NCBI GenBank assembly: GCA_020063565.1
Contig: JAICDB010000004.1
Coordinates: 124,001 to 188,000 of the forward strand
Reading direction: 5' to 3'
DNA length: 64,000 bases
From: Clostridiales bacterium
Lineage (GTDB): Bacteria > Bacillota > DSM-16504 > Desulfitibacterales > JAICDB01
Part shown: in pieces, positions 38,515-48,295 of the stretch
How positions within the stretch are numbered: position 1 is the stretch's first letter
Layout: each line of letters starts with the position of its first letter
Position numbers and translations under genes: made by a program
The notes under the pieces: generated by a model
Database searches by the model: none
The model's input: only the letters and a program-made list of their open reading frames with translations
What the model was told of the DNA's origin: nothing

Positions 38515-41301
38515 TTGAAAATGGAGTATAACGAAACACTTAATTTACCTAAAACTGACTTTCCCATGCGGGCGAAACTAGCCCAAAGAGAGCCCGAAAT
38601 TCTTGAGTTCTGGGAAAAGGAAAACATTTATCAAAAAGTACAAGAAAAAAACTCAGGTAAACCCAAATTCGTCCTGCATGATGGACCTCCATATGCTAAC
38701 GGCCATATTCACCTGGGAACAACACTTAATAAAATTCTTAAGGATATAATTATAAAATACAAGTCCATGTCAGGATATGATGCACCTTATGTTCCTGGCT
38801 GGGACACTCATGGTTTGCCAATTGAGCAACAAGCGATTAAAAATTTAGGTCTGGATAGGAAAAAAAACAGTACTGTAGAATTTAGAAATGAATGTAAGAA
38901 TTATGCATTAAAGTTTGTAAACATTCAAAGAGATGAATTTAAAAGACTTGGAGTTAGAGGAGATTGGGAAAATCCTTATCTTACTTTAAGCCCTGAATAT
39001 GAAGCTGCTCAAATCGGCGTATTTGGTGAGATGGCTAAAAAAGGTTATATTTACAAGGGGTTAAAGCCTGTCTACTGGTGTTCAGATTGTGCAACTGCCC
39101 TTGCGGAAGCAGAAGTAGAGTATATGGAAAAAAAATCACCGTCCATATACGTGAGGTTTAAAGTAAAGGATGCTCAAGGTAAGTTTTCTGAAGATGATGC
39201 TTACTTTGTTGTTTGGACAACCACTCCCTGGACTTTGCCTGCAAATGTTGCAATAGCATTGCATTCTGAATTTAAATATGTTTTAGTGCAAACTGAAAAA
39301 GGTAAGCTAGTGGTTGCCAAAGAGCTAGTGGAAGATTTTATAGAAAAAACTGAGCTGAAGGAATATGAAGTTTTAGAGGAGTTTGCAGGTGAAGAACTTG
39401 AAGGAATAGTATGTGAAAATCCTCTTTTAGAAAGAAATTCTTTAGTAATTTTAGGTGAGCATGTTACTCTTGAGCAAGGTACCGGTTGTGTACACACTGC
39501 TCCCGGTCATGGTATCGAAGACTATGAAGTGGGAAGAAAATATAAATTACCGGTTATTTCACCACTTGATGATGAAGGAAGATTTACTGAAGAGGCACAG
39601 CAGTTTGCAGGTTTAAGTACCGACGAAGGAAATAAGGCTATTACAAAAGAATTAGATGAAAAGGGAGATCTCTTAAAGCTTGAATTTATCAAGCACCAGT
39701 ATCCTCACTGCTGGCGCTGCAAGCATCCAATTCTATTTAGAGCAACTGAACAATGGTTTGCTTCCATCGATGGCTTTCGAAAGGAAGCCCTGGAAGAGAT
39801 TAAAAAAGTTGAGTGGATTCCTTCCTGGGGTGAAGAAAGAATTTATAACATGGTCGCAGACCGCGGTGACTGGTGTATATCACGACAGCGCACATGGGGA
39901 GTACCTATACCTATTTTTTATTGTGAAGATTGCGGTAAGGAAATTATAACTGATGAAACAATAAAGCATGTCCAGGAATTATTTGCGGAGCATGGATCTA
40001 ACATCTGGTTTGAAAAGGAAGCACAAGAACTACTACCTGAAGAGTTCAGGTGCCCTCATTGTGAGAAAGGAAATAAGTTTAAAAAAGAGATGGATATTAT
40101 GGATGTTTGGTTTGATTCAGGCTCCAGTCATGAAGCGGTTTGTGCTTCACATCCTGACTTAAAGTGGCCTGCTGACATGTATTTGGAAGGAAGCGACCAG
40201 CATCGTGGTTGGTTTAACTCTTCCCTGTCCACAGCAGTGGCAGTAAAAGGCAGAGCTCCCTATAAAACGGTATTAACCCATGGTTATGTTGTGGATGAAG
40301 ATGGCAGAAAAATGTCAAAGTCCCTGGGTAATGTAGTTAGCCCCTTGGAAGTTATAGAACAAATGGGTGCTGATATTTTGAGGTTATGGGTTTCTTCAGC
40401 TGATTACAGGAGAGATGTGGCTGCTTCTTCAAAAATTTTAAAGCAAATGACAGAAGCTTATCGTAAAATCAGAAATACCAGTCGCTATCTATTGGCAAAC
40501 CTTAATGATTTTGATCCTGAAAATGATAAAGTGGATTACAATAACCTCAAAGAAATTGACAAGTGGGCTCTTTTAAGATTGCATAATTTAATAAGGAGGG
40601 TAACAAAGGCATATGAAGAGTATGAATTCCACCTGGTATACCATTCTATTCATAACTTCTGCGTTTTAGATATGAGTTCTTTCTATCTTGATGTCTGCAA
40701 AGACAGGTTATATACTTTAAAACCTGACGCTCAGGAAAGAAGGGCTGCTCAAACTGTAATTTATGAAATTCTCCAGGCTATGATAAGATTGCTTACACCT
40801 GTTTTAGCATTTACCTCTGAAGAGATTTGGAAATACATGCCGAAAGAAAAAGATGCTCCTATTAGCGTACAGTTAACTGAATGGCCTGAGGTAAATGAAG
40901 ACTATATTGATCTGGAACTTGAAGAAAAATGGAATGTAATCCTGGATATTAGGGAAGAAGTAGCAAAGGCTTTGGAGGAAGTACGCCGAAAGGGAGAAAT
41001 TGGACACTCCCTCGATGCCAGAGTTGATATTTATCCAAGTGAAAAAGCTCAAGAAGTCCTTACGTCGGTTCAAGAAAATTTAAAAACAATATTTATCGTC
41101 TCTGAAGTTGTTCTTCATGATGCTACAGATGAAATTCCCGAGGACAGTTTTAAACAGGAAGACGGTCTGGTTGCTGTAAAAGTTACACATGCTGCAGGCG
41201 AGAAATGTGAGAGGTGCTGGACATATAGTACTACAGTTGGTCAAAATGTTGAACACCCGACCATTTGTGCAAGATGTGCGGAAGTTATCAAAGAACTTTA
41301 A
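38515..41301 (+). CDS. ileS: Isoleucyl-tRNA synthetase
   Basis: HDGPPYANGHIHLGTTLNKILKD, KMSKSLGNVV, C-terminal zinc site CERCW...CARC; start possibly ATG 38521. Confidence 0.97.
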   Translation: MKMEYNETLNLPKTDFPMRAKLAQREPEILEFWEKENIYQKVQEKNSGKPKFVLHDGPPYANGHIHLGTTLNKILKDIIIKYKSMSGYDAPYVPGWDTHGLPIEQQAIKNLGLDRKKNSTVEFRNECKNYALKFVNIQRDEFKRLGVRGDWENPYLTLSPEYEAAQIGVFGEMAKKGYIYKGLKPVYWCSDCATALAEAEVEYMEKKSPSIYVRFKVKDAQGKFSEDDAYFVVWTTTPWTLPANVAIALHSEFKYVLVQTEKGKLVVAKELVEDFIEKTELKEYEVLEEFAGEELEGIVCENPLLERNSLVILGEHVTLEQGTGCVHTAPGHGIEDYEVGRKYKLPVISPLDDEGRFTEEAQQFAGLSTDEGNKAITKELDEKGDLLKLEFIKHQYPHCWRCKHPILFRATEQWFASIDGFRKEALEEIKKVEWIPSWGEERIYNMVADRGDWCISRQRTWGVPIPIFYCEDCGKEIITDETIKHVQELFAEHGSNIWFEKEAQELLPEEFRCPHCEKGNKFKKEMDIMDVWFDSGSSHEAVCASHPDLKWPADMYLEGSDQHRGWFNSSLSTAVAVKGRAPYKTVLTHGYVVDEDGRKMSKSLGNVVSPLEVIEQMGADILRLWVSSADYRRDVAASSKILKQMTEAYRKIRNTSRYLLANLNDFDPENDKVDYNNLKEIDKWALLRLHNLIRRVTKAYEEYEFHLVYHSIHNFCVLDMSSFYLDVCKDRLYTLKPDAQERRAAQTVIYEILQAMIRLLTPVLAFTSEEIWKYMPKEKDAPISVQLTEWPEVNEDYIDLELEEKWNVILDIREEVAKALEEVRRKGEIGHSLDARVDIYPSEKAQEVLTSVQENLKTIFIVSEVVLHDATDEIPEDSFKQEDGLVAVKVTHAAGEKCERCWTYSTTVGQNVEHPTICARCAEVIKEL

Positions 41302-41322
41302 GAGAGTGTTCGAAAAGGAGCA
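41302..41322 (+). repeat. Left-end-only remnant of the dispersed element (copy E)
   Basis: TTTAAGAGAGTGTTCGAAAAGGAGCAC directly at the ileS stop codon, then homology ends. Confidence 0.7.
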
Positions 41323-41347
41323 CATAATTTGCTTTAGGGGTGATCTT

Positions 41348-41725
41348 ATGAATCCTGATGATTTAAAATACACTGAAGAACACGAATGGATAAAAATTGA
41401 AGGTAATGAAGGAATAGTTGGAGTAACAGATTATGCGCAGGAGTCTTTAGGGGATATTGTATTTGTTGAATTACCACTGCCCGGAGATGAATTTGATGCA
41501 GAGGAAGGTTTTGGTGTAATAGAATCTGTAAAAGCTGTATCTGATTTATATATGCCGGTTTCCGGGAAGGTGATTGAGGTTAACGATAATGTACTGGAAT
41601 CACCGGAACTTGTTAATGAAGATCCATATGGCAAAGGCTGGTTAATAAAAATTGAAATAACTGGAAACAAAGACAAACTTTTAAATGCACAGGATTATGA
41701 AAAATTTTTGGCAAGAGAGTCCTAA
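41348..41725 (+). CDS. gcvH: Glycine cleavage system H protein
   Basis: YTEEHEWIKIEGNEGIVGVTDYAQESLGDIVFVELP, lipoylation site ESVKAVSDLY; ATG 41348 preferred over track start 41189, which reads through the ileS end and repeat copy E. Confidence 0.92.
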   Translation: MNPDDLKYTEEHEWIKIEGNEGIVGVTDYAQESLGDIVFVELPLPGDEFDAEEGFGVIESVKAVSDLYMPVSGKVIEVNDNVLESPELVNEDPYGKGWLIKIEITGNKDKLLNAQDYEKFLARES

Positions 41726-41795
41726 TAAAGAAATAATAGGGCAAATAAACATTATTTCAATAACATGTATTCCTCCTTTTTGATAAATATTATAA

Positions 41796-42080
41796 GGCAC
41801 ACCCGGAATAGCAGTAGTAGGATCAAAAGGGGCTATTACTTTAGAAGAAGGAGTTATCTTGGCAGCAAGGTATATCCACATGCACACTGATGATGCAGAA
41901 TCAGTTGGGCTACATGATGGGGACCATGTTAGAATTCAATGTCCTGGTCCAAGGGGTATTATTATGGATAATGTGTTAGTTAGAGTTAAACCTACCTATA
42001 ATTTGGAAATGCATGTAGACACTGATGAAGCAAATGCAGCACTTTTAAAAAATGGTGATAAATGTAGGATCCTGCATTAG
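41796..42080 (+). pseudogene. 5'-truncated phosphate propanoyltransferase (PduL) remnant
   Basis: Reading frame GTPGIAVVGSKGAITLEEGVILAARYIHMHTDDAESVGLHDGDHVRIQCPGPRGIIMDNVLVRVKPTYNLEMHVDTDEANAALLKNGDKCRILH matches the PduL C-terminal half; in-frame TAA at 41793 and no N-terminal half upstream. Confidence 0.75.
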
Positions 42081-42174
42081 CAGGATTTTTTCTTTTTTCT
42101 TTTTAAACTATATTTAAAATTTCGATAAGATTTGCTATACTATTATAATTATAAAATATTATTGAGGTGAGAAA

Positions 42175-42453
42175 ATGAAAAATTCAAGGGTTGTTGTTAC
42201 AGTAGTAGGAAAAGATAAGGTTGGCATTATTGCTGCAGTTACGGGGGTGTTGGCAGAAGCAGGAGCTAATATTCTTGATATCAGTCAGACAATAATGCAG
42301 GATTTTTTTACTATGATAATGATAGTAGATATCGCAAATATTAATACGGACTATTCTACTGTAGTTGAAAAACTGGGCAAGGTAGGAAAGGAACTGGGAG
42401 TACAAATTGCAGCTCAAAATGAGGAAGTATTTAACTATATGCATCGTATCTAG
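42175..42453 (+). CDS. ACT domain protein (UPF0237 type)
   Basis: [48 protein letters not shown]. Confidence 0.92.
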   Translation: MKNSRVVVTVVGKDKVGIIAAVTGVLAEAGANILDISQTIMQDFFTMIMIVDIANINTDYSTVVEKLGKVGKELGVQIAAQNEEVFNYMHRI

Positions 42454-42466
42454 GAGGTATTATAAT

Positions 42467-43834
42467 ATGCCAATTCATTATGATAAAAATGAAATTTTAG
42501 AAACAATTAGAATGGTAGCAACAGAAAATTTAGATATTCGAACTGTAACAATGGGTATCAGTTTAAGGGATTGCACTGACACAAATGCTGATAAATTTTG
42601 TGAAAAAATTTATGACAAAATAACTAAATCTGCTGAGAATTTAGTGCCTATAGGTGAAAAAATAGAAAATGATTATGGTATACCCATAATTAATAAACGG
42701 ATCTCAGTTACCCCTATTTCTTTAGTTATGAATTCCATGAATGAAGAGGATTATATAAAAGCTGCAATAGCAATGGACAATGCGGCAAAAGAAGTGGGAG
42801 TAAATTTTATTGGCGGATTTTCTGCTCTGGTACATAAAGGTTGTACTGAAAGTGAAAAAGTATTTTTAGATTCTATTCCAAAAAGTTTAGCAAAAACAGA
42901 AAGAGTCTGTTCATCAGTTAATGTTTCTACCACAAAAGCCGGGATAAACATGGATGCTGTTAAAATAATGGGTCAAGTAGTAAAAGAAACAGCAAATTTA
43001 ACTGCAGCAGGCGATGGTATAGGTTGTGCTAAACTTGTTGTCTTTTGTAATGTTCCTGAAGATAATCCATTTATGGCCGGTGCTTTTCATGGTGTAGGAG
43101 AACCTGAAAGGGTAATAAACGTTGGAGTAAGTGGTCCGGGAGTAGTCTTAAATGCAATAAAAAAACATCCCCATGAGGATTTAGGTACTCTAGCTGAAAT
43201 AATTAAGAAGACAGCATTTAAAATAACAAGAATGGGTGAACTTGTTGGAAGGACGGCATCGAAGCTACTTCAAGTTCCTTTTGGGATCGTTGATCTTTCA
43301 CTGGCTCCTACGCCTGCTATCGGCGATAGCGTCGCAGATATCTTGGAAGCATTGGGACTTGAAAAATGCGGCTGTCCCGGTACTACTGCAGCACTTGCCT
43401 TATTAAATGATGCAGTTAAAAAGGGAGGCGCTATGGCTTCATCTTATGTAGGCGGATTAAGTGGTGCATTTATTCCAGTTAGTGAAGATGCCGGAATGAT
43501 ATCTGCTGTAGAAGCAGGTTCTTTAAATATTGAAAAGCTGGAAGCTATGACCAGTGTATGTTCTGTAGGACTTGACATGATAGCTGTGCCCGGAGAAACT
43601 CCCGCAGAAACTGTTTCTGCTATTATAGCTGATGAAGCAGCTATAGGTATGATCAATAATAAAACTACCGCAGTTAGAATTATACCTGTTCCTGGAAAAG
43701 AAGTTGGAGATTATGTGGAATTCGGTGGGCTTCTAGGAAGAGCGCCTATCATGGCTGTAAATGGTTATAGCAGCTCTAATTTTATAAAAAGGGGAGGAAG
43801 AATACCTGCACCTTTGCAGGCACTGACCAATTAA
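42467..43834 (+). CDS. PFL family protein (DUF711/UPF0210)
   Basis: [27 protein letters not shown]..., [15 protein letters not shown] 42467 preferred over track start 42407, which overlaps the ACT gene. Confidence 0.9.
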   Translation: MPIHYDKNEILETIRMVATENLDIRTVTMGISLRDCTDTNADKFCEKIYDKITKSAENLVPIGEKIENDYGIPIINKRISVTPISLVMNSMNEEDYIKAAIAMDNAAKEVGVNFIGGFSALVHKGCTESEKVFLDSIPKSLAKTERVCSSVNVSTTKAGINMDAVKIMGQVVKETANLTAAGDGIGCAKLVVFCNVPEDNPFMAGAFHGVGEPERVINVGVSGPGVVLNAIKKHPHEDLGTLAEIIKKTAFKITRMGELVGRTASKLLQVPFGIVDLSLAPTPAIGDSVADILEALGLEKCGCPGTTAALALLNDAVKKGGAMASSYVGGLSGAFIPVSEDAGMISAVEAGSLNIEKLEAMTSVCSVGLDMIAVPGETPAETVSAIIADEAAIGMINNKTTAVRIIPVPGKEVGDYVEFGGLLGRAPIMAVNGYSSSNFIKRGGRIPAPLQALTN

Positions 43835-43852
43835 TTATATGGAGGTCAAAAA

Positions 43853-44134
43853 ATGAACGACCGGGAAACCTTGCATGAAAAAATTGAAAAGCTGTCGGTA
43901 ACCATTGAAAAAATGAAACTGGCAGAATATGTAAAGTTACTTGAAAGCCCCTGGCGTCTTTTATATGTTAATTTTCTTGCAGGTATAGCCAGAGGATTTG
44001 GAATGGCCGTAGGTTTTACAATTTTAAGTGGTATTGTTATCTATATCCTCCAAAAACTTGTTATACTAAATTTACCGCTTATTAGCGATTTTATTGCTGA
44101 TATTGTGCGTCTGGTCAGGGAACAATCATATTAA
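43853..44134 (+). CDS. DUF5665-like small membrane protein
   Basis: AEYVKLLESPWRLLYVNFLAGIARGFGMAVGFTILSGIVIYILQKLV. Confidence 0.65.
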   Translation: MNDRETLHEKIEKLSVTIEKMKLAEYVKLLESPWRLLYVNFLAGIARGFGMAVGFTILSGIVIYILQKLVILNLPLISDFIADIVRLVREQSY

Positions 44135-44151
44135 CGGGAGGTAAAAAACTA

Positions 44152-44679
44152 ATGACTAAAGATGTGATTACTGCCATCGAGGAAAGAACAAGCATTCGTA
44201 AATATAAAAAAGATTCTGTTCCTGAGACTATCATAACCAAAATACTTGATGCTGCACGAAAGGCACCGTCTGCAGGTAACAGGCAGCCATGGAAATTTAT
44301 TGTTGTCTATAATGAAGATGTAAAGAGTAAATTAAGTGACGCCGCACTAAAACAGAAATTTGTAAGTTCCGCACCTGTTGTTATAGTAGTATGTGCAGAA
44401 CCAGAAACTTCCAGGAAAAGGTTTGGTGAGCGGGGAGAAAATTTATATTGTATTCAAGATACTGCTGCAGCTACCCAAAATATACTTTTGGCAGCAACAG
44501 GTTACGGCTTGGGAACTTGCTGGGTTGGTGCTTTTAGTGAAAGCAAAGTTAAAGAATGCCTTGAACTTCCAGTTAGCTTGCGTCCCGTTGCAATGGTTAC
44601 AGTTGGTTATCCAGAATCTGAGGAAATAAAAAGATCAGGAAGACGAAGCTTAGCAGACATAGTTCACATTATCAAATAA
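44152..44679 (+). CDS. Nitroreductase family protein
   Basis: ERTSIRKYKKDSVPETIITKILDAARKAPSAGNRQPWKFIVV, GYGLGTCWVGAF. Confidence 0.92.
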   Translation: MTKDVITAIEERTSIRKYKKDSVPETIITKILDAARKAPSAGNRQPWKFIVVYNEDVKSKLSDAALKQKFVSSAPVVIVVCAEPETSRKRFGERGENLYCIQDTAAATQNILLAATGYGLGTCWVGAFSESKVKECLELPVSLRPVAMVTVGYPESEEIKRSGRRSLADIVHIIK

Positions 44680-44688
44680 TTTTCGGAG

Positions 44689-45393
44689 GTGTCAATTTTG
44701 GACCAGCGTACATTACAGTATTATAAGAATAGGCTACATTCCATGAAAAATAGGCTTCAGGAATTAAATCAAGGTATTCGGCAAGGTGGTTTAAGGGAGC
44801 CTTTATCCGGTTCTATATCAGAACTATCACTTTATGATAATCATCCCGGTGATATAGCAAGCGAAGTATTTGAAAGAGGAAAGGATCTGGCTTTAGAAGA
44901 TAATGCAAGGTTACAAATACAAAAAATAGATGATGCTTTGAGAGCTATAGAAGAAGGAACATATGGTATTTGTGATGTTTGCGGTCAGCCGATAAACCCT
45001 GAAAGATTGCAGGTTATGCCGGAATCTACTCAATGTGTTAGATGTAGAGAAGAGGAAGAATCGGTACTTGATAGGCATTTAAGGCCTATAGAGGAAGATG
45101 TCATTAGACCGTTATATGGTGATAACAATCCGGAAGATATTCAATTCGACGGAGAAGATACATGGCAAAAGGTTGCTAACTGGAGTGAACATGCTGAAGA
45201 ATCTAATGCGGGGGCATATTATGGTGGAGATACTGATCTTGATGAAATCAATTCTACGGATCAAATGGACAATATTCCATATTTTCAAGGAGCAGATGGT
45301 ATCCACTATGAAGATGTTTATGGTCTGGATGATGAAGGTCCACCAAAGGAAAAACTGGTTGGAAAAAAAGGAGCTGACAGGTTGTTGCATTAA
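44689..45393 (+). CDS. TraR/DksA C4-type zinc finger (YteA-like) protein
   Basis: YGICDVCGQPINPERLQVMPESTQCVRC; start possibly TTG 44698. Confidence 0.88.
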   Translation: MSILDQRTLQYYKNRLHSMKNRLQELNQGIRQGGLREPLSGSISELSLYDNHPGDIASEVFERGKDLALEDNARLQIQKIDDALRAIEEGTYGICDVCGQPINPERLQVMPESTQCVRCREEEESVLDRHLRPIEEDVIRPLYGDNNPEDIQFDGEDTWQKVANWSEHAEESNAGAYYGGDTDLDEINSTDQMDNIPYFQGADGIHYEDVYGLDDEGPPKEKLVGKKGADRLLH

Positions 45394-45407
45394 ATAGATA
45401 TTGGGTT

Positions 45408-45431
45408 AGGCTGCTTGAAAAGCGGCCTTTA
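45408..45431 (+). terminator. Terminator upstream of lspA
   Basis: AGGCTGCTT-gaaa-AGCGGCCTTT. Confidence 0.6.
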
Positions 45432-45526
45432 TTAGTTTAGGGCACCCCAAAATAGTGCCATACACTTATCCCTTCGAATGTTTGTTTTCAACAAGTAGTT
45501 ACAAAGTTGCTTTTAGTAAGTAATTT

Positions 45527-46021
45527 GTGCTAAAATTTTTAAGAAACTATCCGGGGGAGGACTTGATATTGTATTTTTTTGTTATAGCTTTGGCTGTGTT
45601 AGTATGTGACCAGTGGATTAAATATGTAATAGTAAGCAATATGGAACATTATCAGTCTATTCCTGTCATAAAAAATATTTTCCACATTACATATGTTCAG
45701 AATAAAGGTGCTGCTTTTGGATTGCTACCTAATCAAACTCTATTTTTTGTAATTGTTACTATAATAGTTGTGGCAGTGATAATTACTGTCTTCTGGAAAA
45801 CACGCCATAGGAACAATTTTGGTCTGTTGCACCTTAGCCTTGCCCTCCAGCTTGGAGGAGCTCTGGGTAACTTAATTGATAGAATTCGTTTAGGTTATGT
45901 AATCGATTTTTTAGATTTTAGAATTTGGCCTGTATTTAATTTCGCCGATAGCGCCATAGTGGTTGGTGTTATCCTTCTTTCCTGGGTTCTTCTAAGAACA
46001 CCAGATGATAAAACTGCTTAA
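45527..46021 (+). CDS. lspA: Signal peptidase II
   Basis: DQWIKYVIVSNME, YVQNKGAAFGLLPNQ, GGALGNLIDRIRLGYVIDFLDFR, FNFADSAIVVG; start codon uncertain. Confidence 0.93.
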   Translation: MLKFLRNYPGEDLILYFFVIALAVLVCDQWIKYVIVSNMEHYQSIPVIKNIFHITYVQNKGAAFGLLPNQTLFFVIVTIIVVAVIITVFWKTRHRNNFGLLHLSLALQLGGALGNLIDRIRLGYVIDFLDFRIWPVFNFADSAIVVGVILLSWVLLRTPDDKTA

Positions 46022-46051
46022 GAGTATGTTATCCCCTTAGAGGTGATTTAA

Positions 46052-46975
46052 ATGGAAACAAAAGAATTGCTGGTAGATGAGGAGTCCGGTGGAAAGCGTT
46101 TGGATGTTTTTTTATCTGAAAATCTTAAAGATTTATCCCGTTCTAGAATTCAAATGTTATTGAAGGACGGCCGAATAACTGTAGATGGCAAAATGAAAAA
46201 GCCTAACTATAAAATAAAAGCTGGTGAGGTAGTAACTGTTTTCATACCCAAACCTAATCCAATCCAAGTGGAAGCTGAAAATATCCCCCTGGACATTTTA
46301 TACGAAGATGATCAAATCATAGTTGTAAATAAGCCCCAGGGAATGGTTGTGCATCCTGCGCCGGGAAACTATAGCGGTACCCTGGTTAATGCTTTACTGT
46401 ATCACTGTAAGGATTTGTCAGGAATAAACGGACTTTTAAGGCCGGGAATAGTTCACCGGATAGATAAGGATACTTCAGGAGTGCTTGTTGTTACAAAGAC
46501 CGATAATGCTCATCTAAAAATTGCAGAGCAAATAAAGGAACATAGTATAAATAGAATTTATTTAACTTTGGTTCATGGGATTGTTCAAGAGCCGGGGGGA
46601 ATGATAGATGCACCTATAGGAAGGCATCAAGTGGATAGAAAGAAAATGGCAGTTCAATCTAAAGGAGGAAAAAGAGCAATTACTCATTATAAAGTTAAGG
46701 AAAGGTTTACTAAGGATAACTATACATATTTGGAAGTAAAGTTGGAGACGGGCAGAACACATCAAATCAGGGTACATATGGCCTATATGGGACACCCGGT
46801 GGTGGGAGACCCTAAATATGGCCCTAAAAAACCTCACTTCAATCTAGAAGGTCAGCTTTTGCATGCTGCAACGTTAGGGTTTAAACACCCGGTTTCTAAT
46901 GAGTACATGGAGTTTTTAGCTCCACTGCCGCAACACTTTCAGAACATTATCGATAACCTATCTAGAACTAATTAA
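46052..46975 (+). CDS. RluD-type 23S rRNA pseudouridine synthase
   Basis: S4 domain then GLLRPGIVHRIDKDTSGVLVVTKT, ETGRTHQIRVHMAYMGHPVVGDPKYG. Confidence 0.94.
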   Translation: METKELLVDEESGGKRLDVFLSENLKDLSRSRIQMLLKDGRITVDGKMKKPNYKIKAGEVVTVFIPKPNPIQVEAENIPLDILYEDDQIIVVNKPQGMVVHPAPGNYSGTLVNALLYHCKDLSGINGLLRPGIVHRIDKDTSGVLVVTKTDNAHLKIAEQIKEHSINRIYLTLVHGIVQEPGGMIDAPIGRHQVDRKKMAVQSKGGKRAITHYKVKERFTKDNYTYLEVKLETGRTHQIRVHMAYMGHPVVGDPKYGPKKPHFNLEGQLLHAATLGFKHPVSNEYMEFLAPLPQHFQNIIDNLSRTN

Positions 46976-46986
46976 GTTACCTGTTA

Positions 46987-47358
46987 TCAGCGACTTGAAG
47001 TTCTTTTAGAAATTCCCAAGCGGGCTCCGGCAAATGTAAATAAGGTTACAATTGCAAAATCAAGTATAATTTCACTTGTTGCAGGTAGTGATTGGTTTGA
47101 ATAATACCATAGAATATAAGTAACTCCATTAAAACTTAAAGTTGCAGACAGCACATTCATATAGACAGGACTTTCTTTATCAACAAGAAAAACAATTATA
47201 AAACTTGCAGTAAAAAATGTAATAAAGTTCATAATGAGATTGCTGATAAAATCAGTACCTATGGCTAGTGTGCTTGCAAAAAAGAGTGATAAAAATAATA
47301 AAATTTGGCTTAATAAAAAACGTCTGAAGCTCATAGAAATACCCCCTATGATAAACAA
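46987..47358 (-). CDS. Small hypothetical membrane protein
   Basis: 123-aa ORF with several hydrophobic segments, not antisense to a known gene. Confidence 0.5.
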   Translation of the reverse strand: MFIIGGISMSFRRFLLSQILLFLSLFFASTLAIGTDFISNLIMNFITFFTASFIIVFLVDKESPVYMNVLSATLSFNGVTYILWYYSNQSLPATSEIILDFAIVTLFTFAGARLGISKRTSSR

Positions 47359-47417
47359 ACTAGTTACATTTTACTTAAAAATTAGCAAATTGCCAAGTAG
47401 AAAGAAGGTCTTATATA

Positions 47418-48290
47418 ATGAAAGATACAATAGTACGCGCAATTGCAGCCGATGGATGTATTAGAATGTTTGCGGCTTCCACTACTAACCTGGTGGAAGA
47501 GGCTCGTAAAATACATAACTGTGCTCCGACTGCGGCAGCTGCACTGGGTAGAACTTTAACTGCTGCCTTAATGATGGGTGTATCTTTAAAAGGAGAAGAA
47601 AATGTTACTTTAAAAATAGTAGGGGATGGGCCGATAGGAAATATCACAGCTGTTGCAGATTCTCAAGGAAATGTAAAAGGCTATATTTCCAATCCGGAGG
47701 TTTACTTACCAGCAGAAGATGGAAAAATGCCTGTTGGAAAGGCAGTTGGGAAGGGGACTCTCTACGTTATAAAGGATTTAAAAATGAGAGAACCCTATAC
47801 CGGAAGTATTCAACTGGTTTCAGGAGAAATCGCAGAAGATCTAACAAAATACTTCCTTGAATCAGAACAAATACCATCTGCTGTTTCCTTAGGAATACTG
47901 GCAAAACCGGAAGGTGTTGTTTCATCCGGTGGATATATCATACAAATGCTACCTGGTTCAACAGATGAAATGGCTGAAAAAATCAGTAATACACTTTATA
48001 AATTAGGATCTGTTTCCAGGGCAATAGAAGATGGAAAGGATGCAACTGAAATAGTAAAGTATATTTTGAAGGACTATGAGCCTGAAATATTAGCTGAGAT
48101 TTCTGCAAGATACAATTGTGAATGCAGCCGTGGAAAACTTAGCCAGGTTTTGTTAGGGCTGGGAGAGAATGAATTGTTAGATATTTTACAAAAGGAAGGA
48201 AAGGTTGAGGCAAGGTGCCATTTTTGCAATAGCACCTATACCTTCGACAGGGAGGAAATTATGAAAATGTTGGAGGATGCCCGTTCTTAA
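47418..48290 (+). CDS. hslO: Redox-regulated chaperone Hsp33
   Basis: C-terminal zinc site YNCECSRG...CHFCNSTYTFDREEI. Confidence 0.95.
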   Translation: MKDTIVRAIAADGCIRMFAASTTNLVEEARKIHNCAPTAAAALGRTLTAALMMGVSLKGEENVTLKIVGDGPIGNITAVADSQGNVKGYISNPEVYLPAEDGKMPVGKAVGKGTLYVIKDLKMREPYTGSIQLVSGEIAEDLTKYFLESEQIPSAVSLGILAKPEGVVSSGGYIIQMLPGSTDEMAEKISNTLYKLGSVSRAIEDGKDATEIVKYILKDYEPEILAEISARYNCECSRGKLSQVLLGLGENELLDILQKEGKVEARCHFCNSTYTFDREEIMKMLEDARS

Positions 48291-48295
48291 CCGTG

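Noticed and set aside
41189-41347. N-terminal extension of gcvH in the ORF track
   Set aside because: Reads through the end of ileS in another frame and repeat copy E; ATG 41348 gives the normal GcvH N-terminus.
45098-45397. 99-aa plus-strand ORF, Met/Lys/Ile-rich
   Set aside because: Alternate frame of the TraR/DksA-like gene; no independent RBS.
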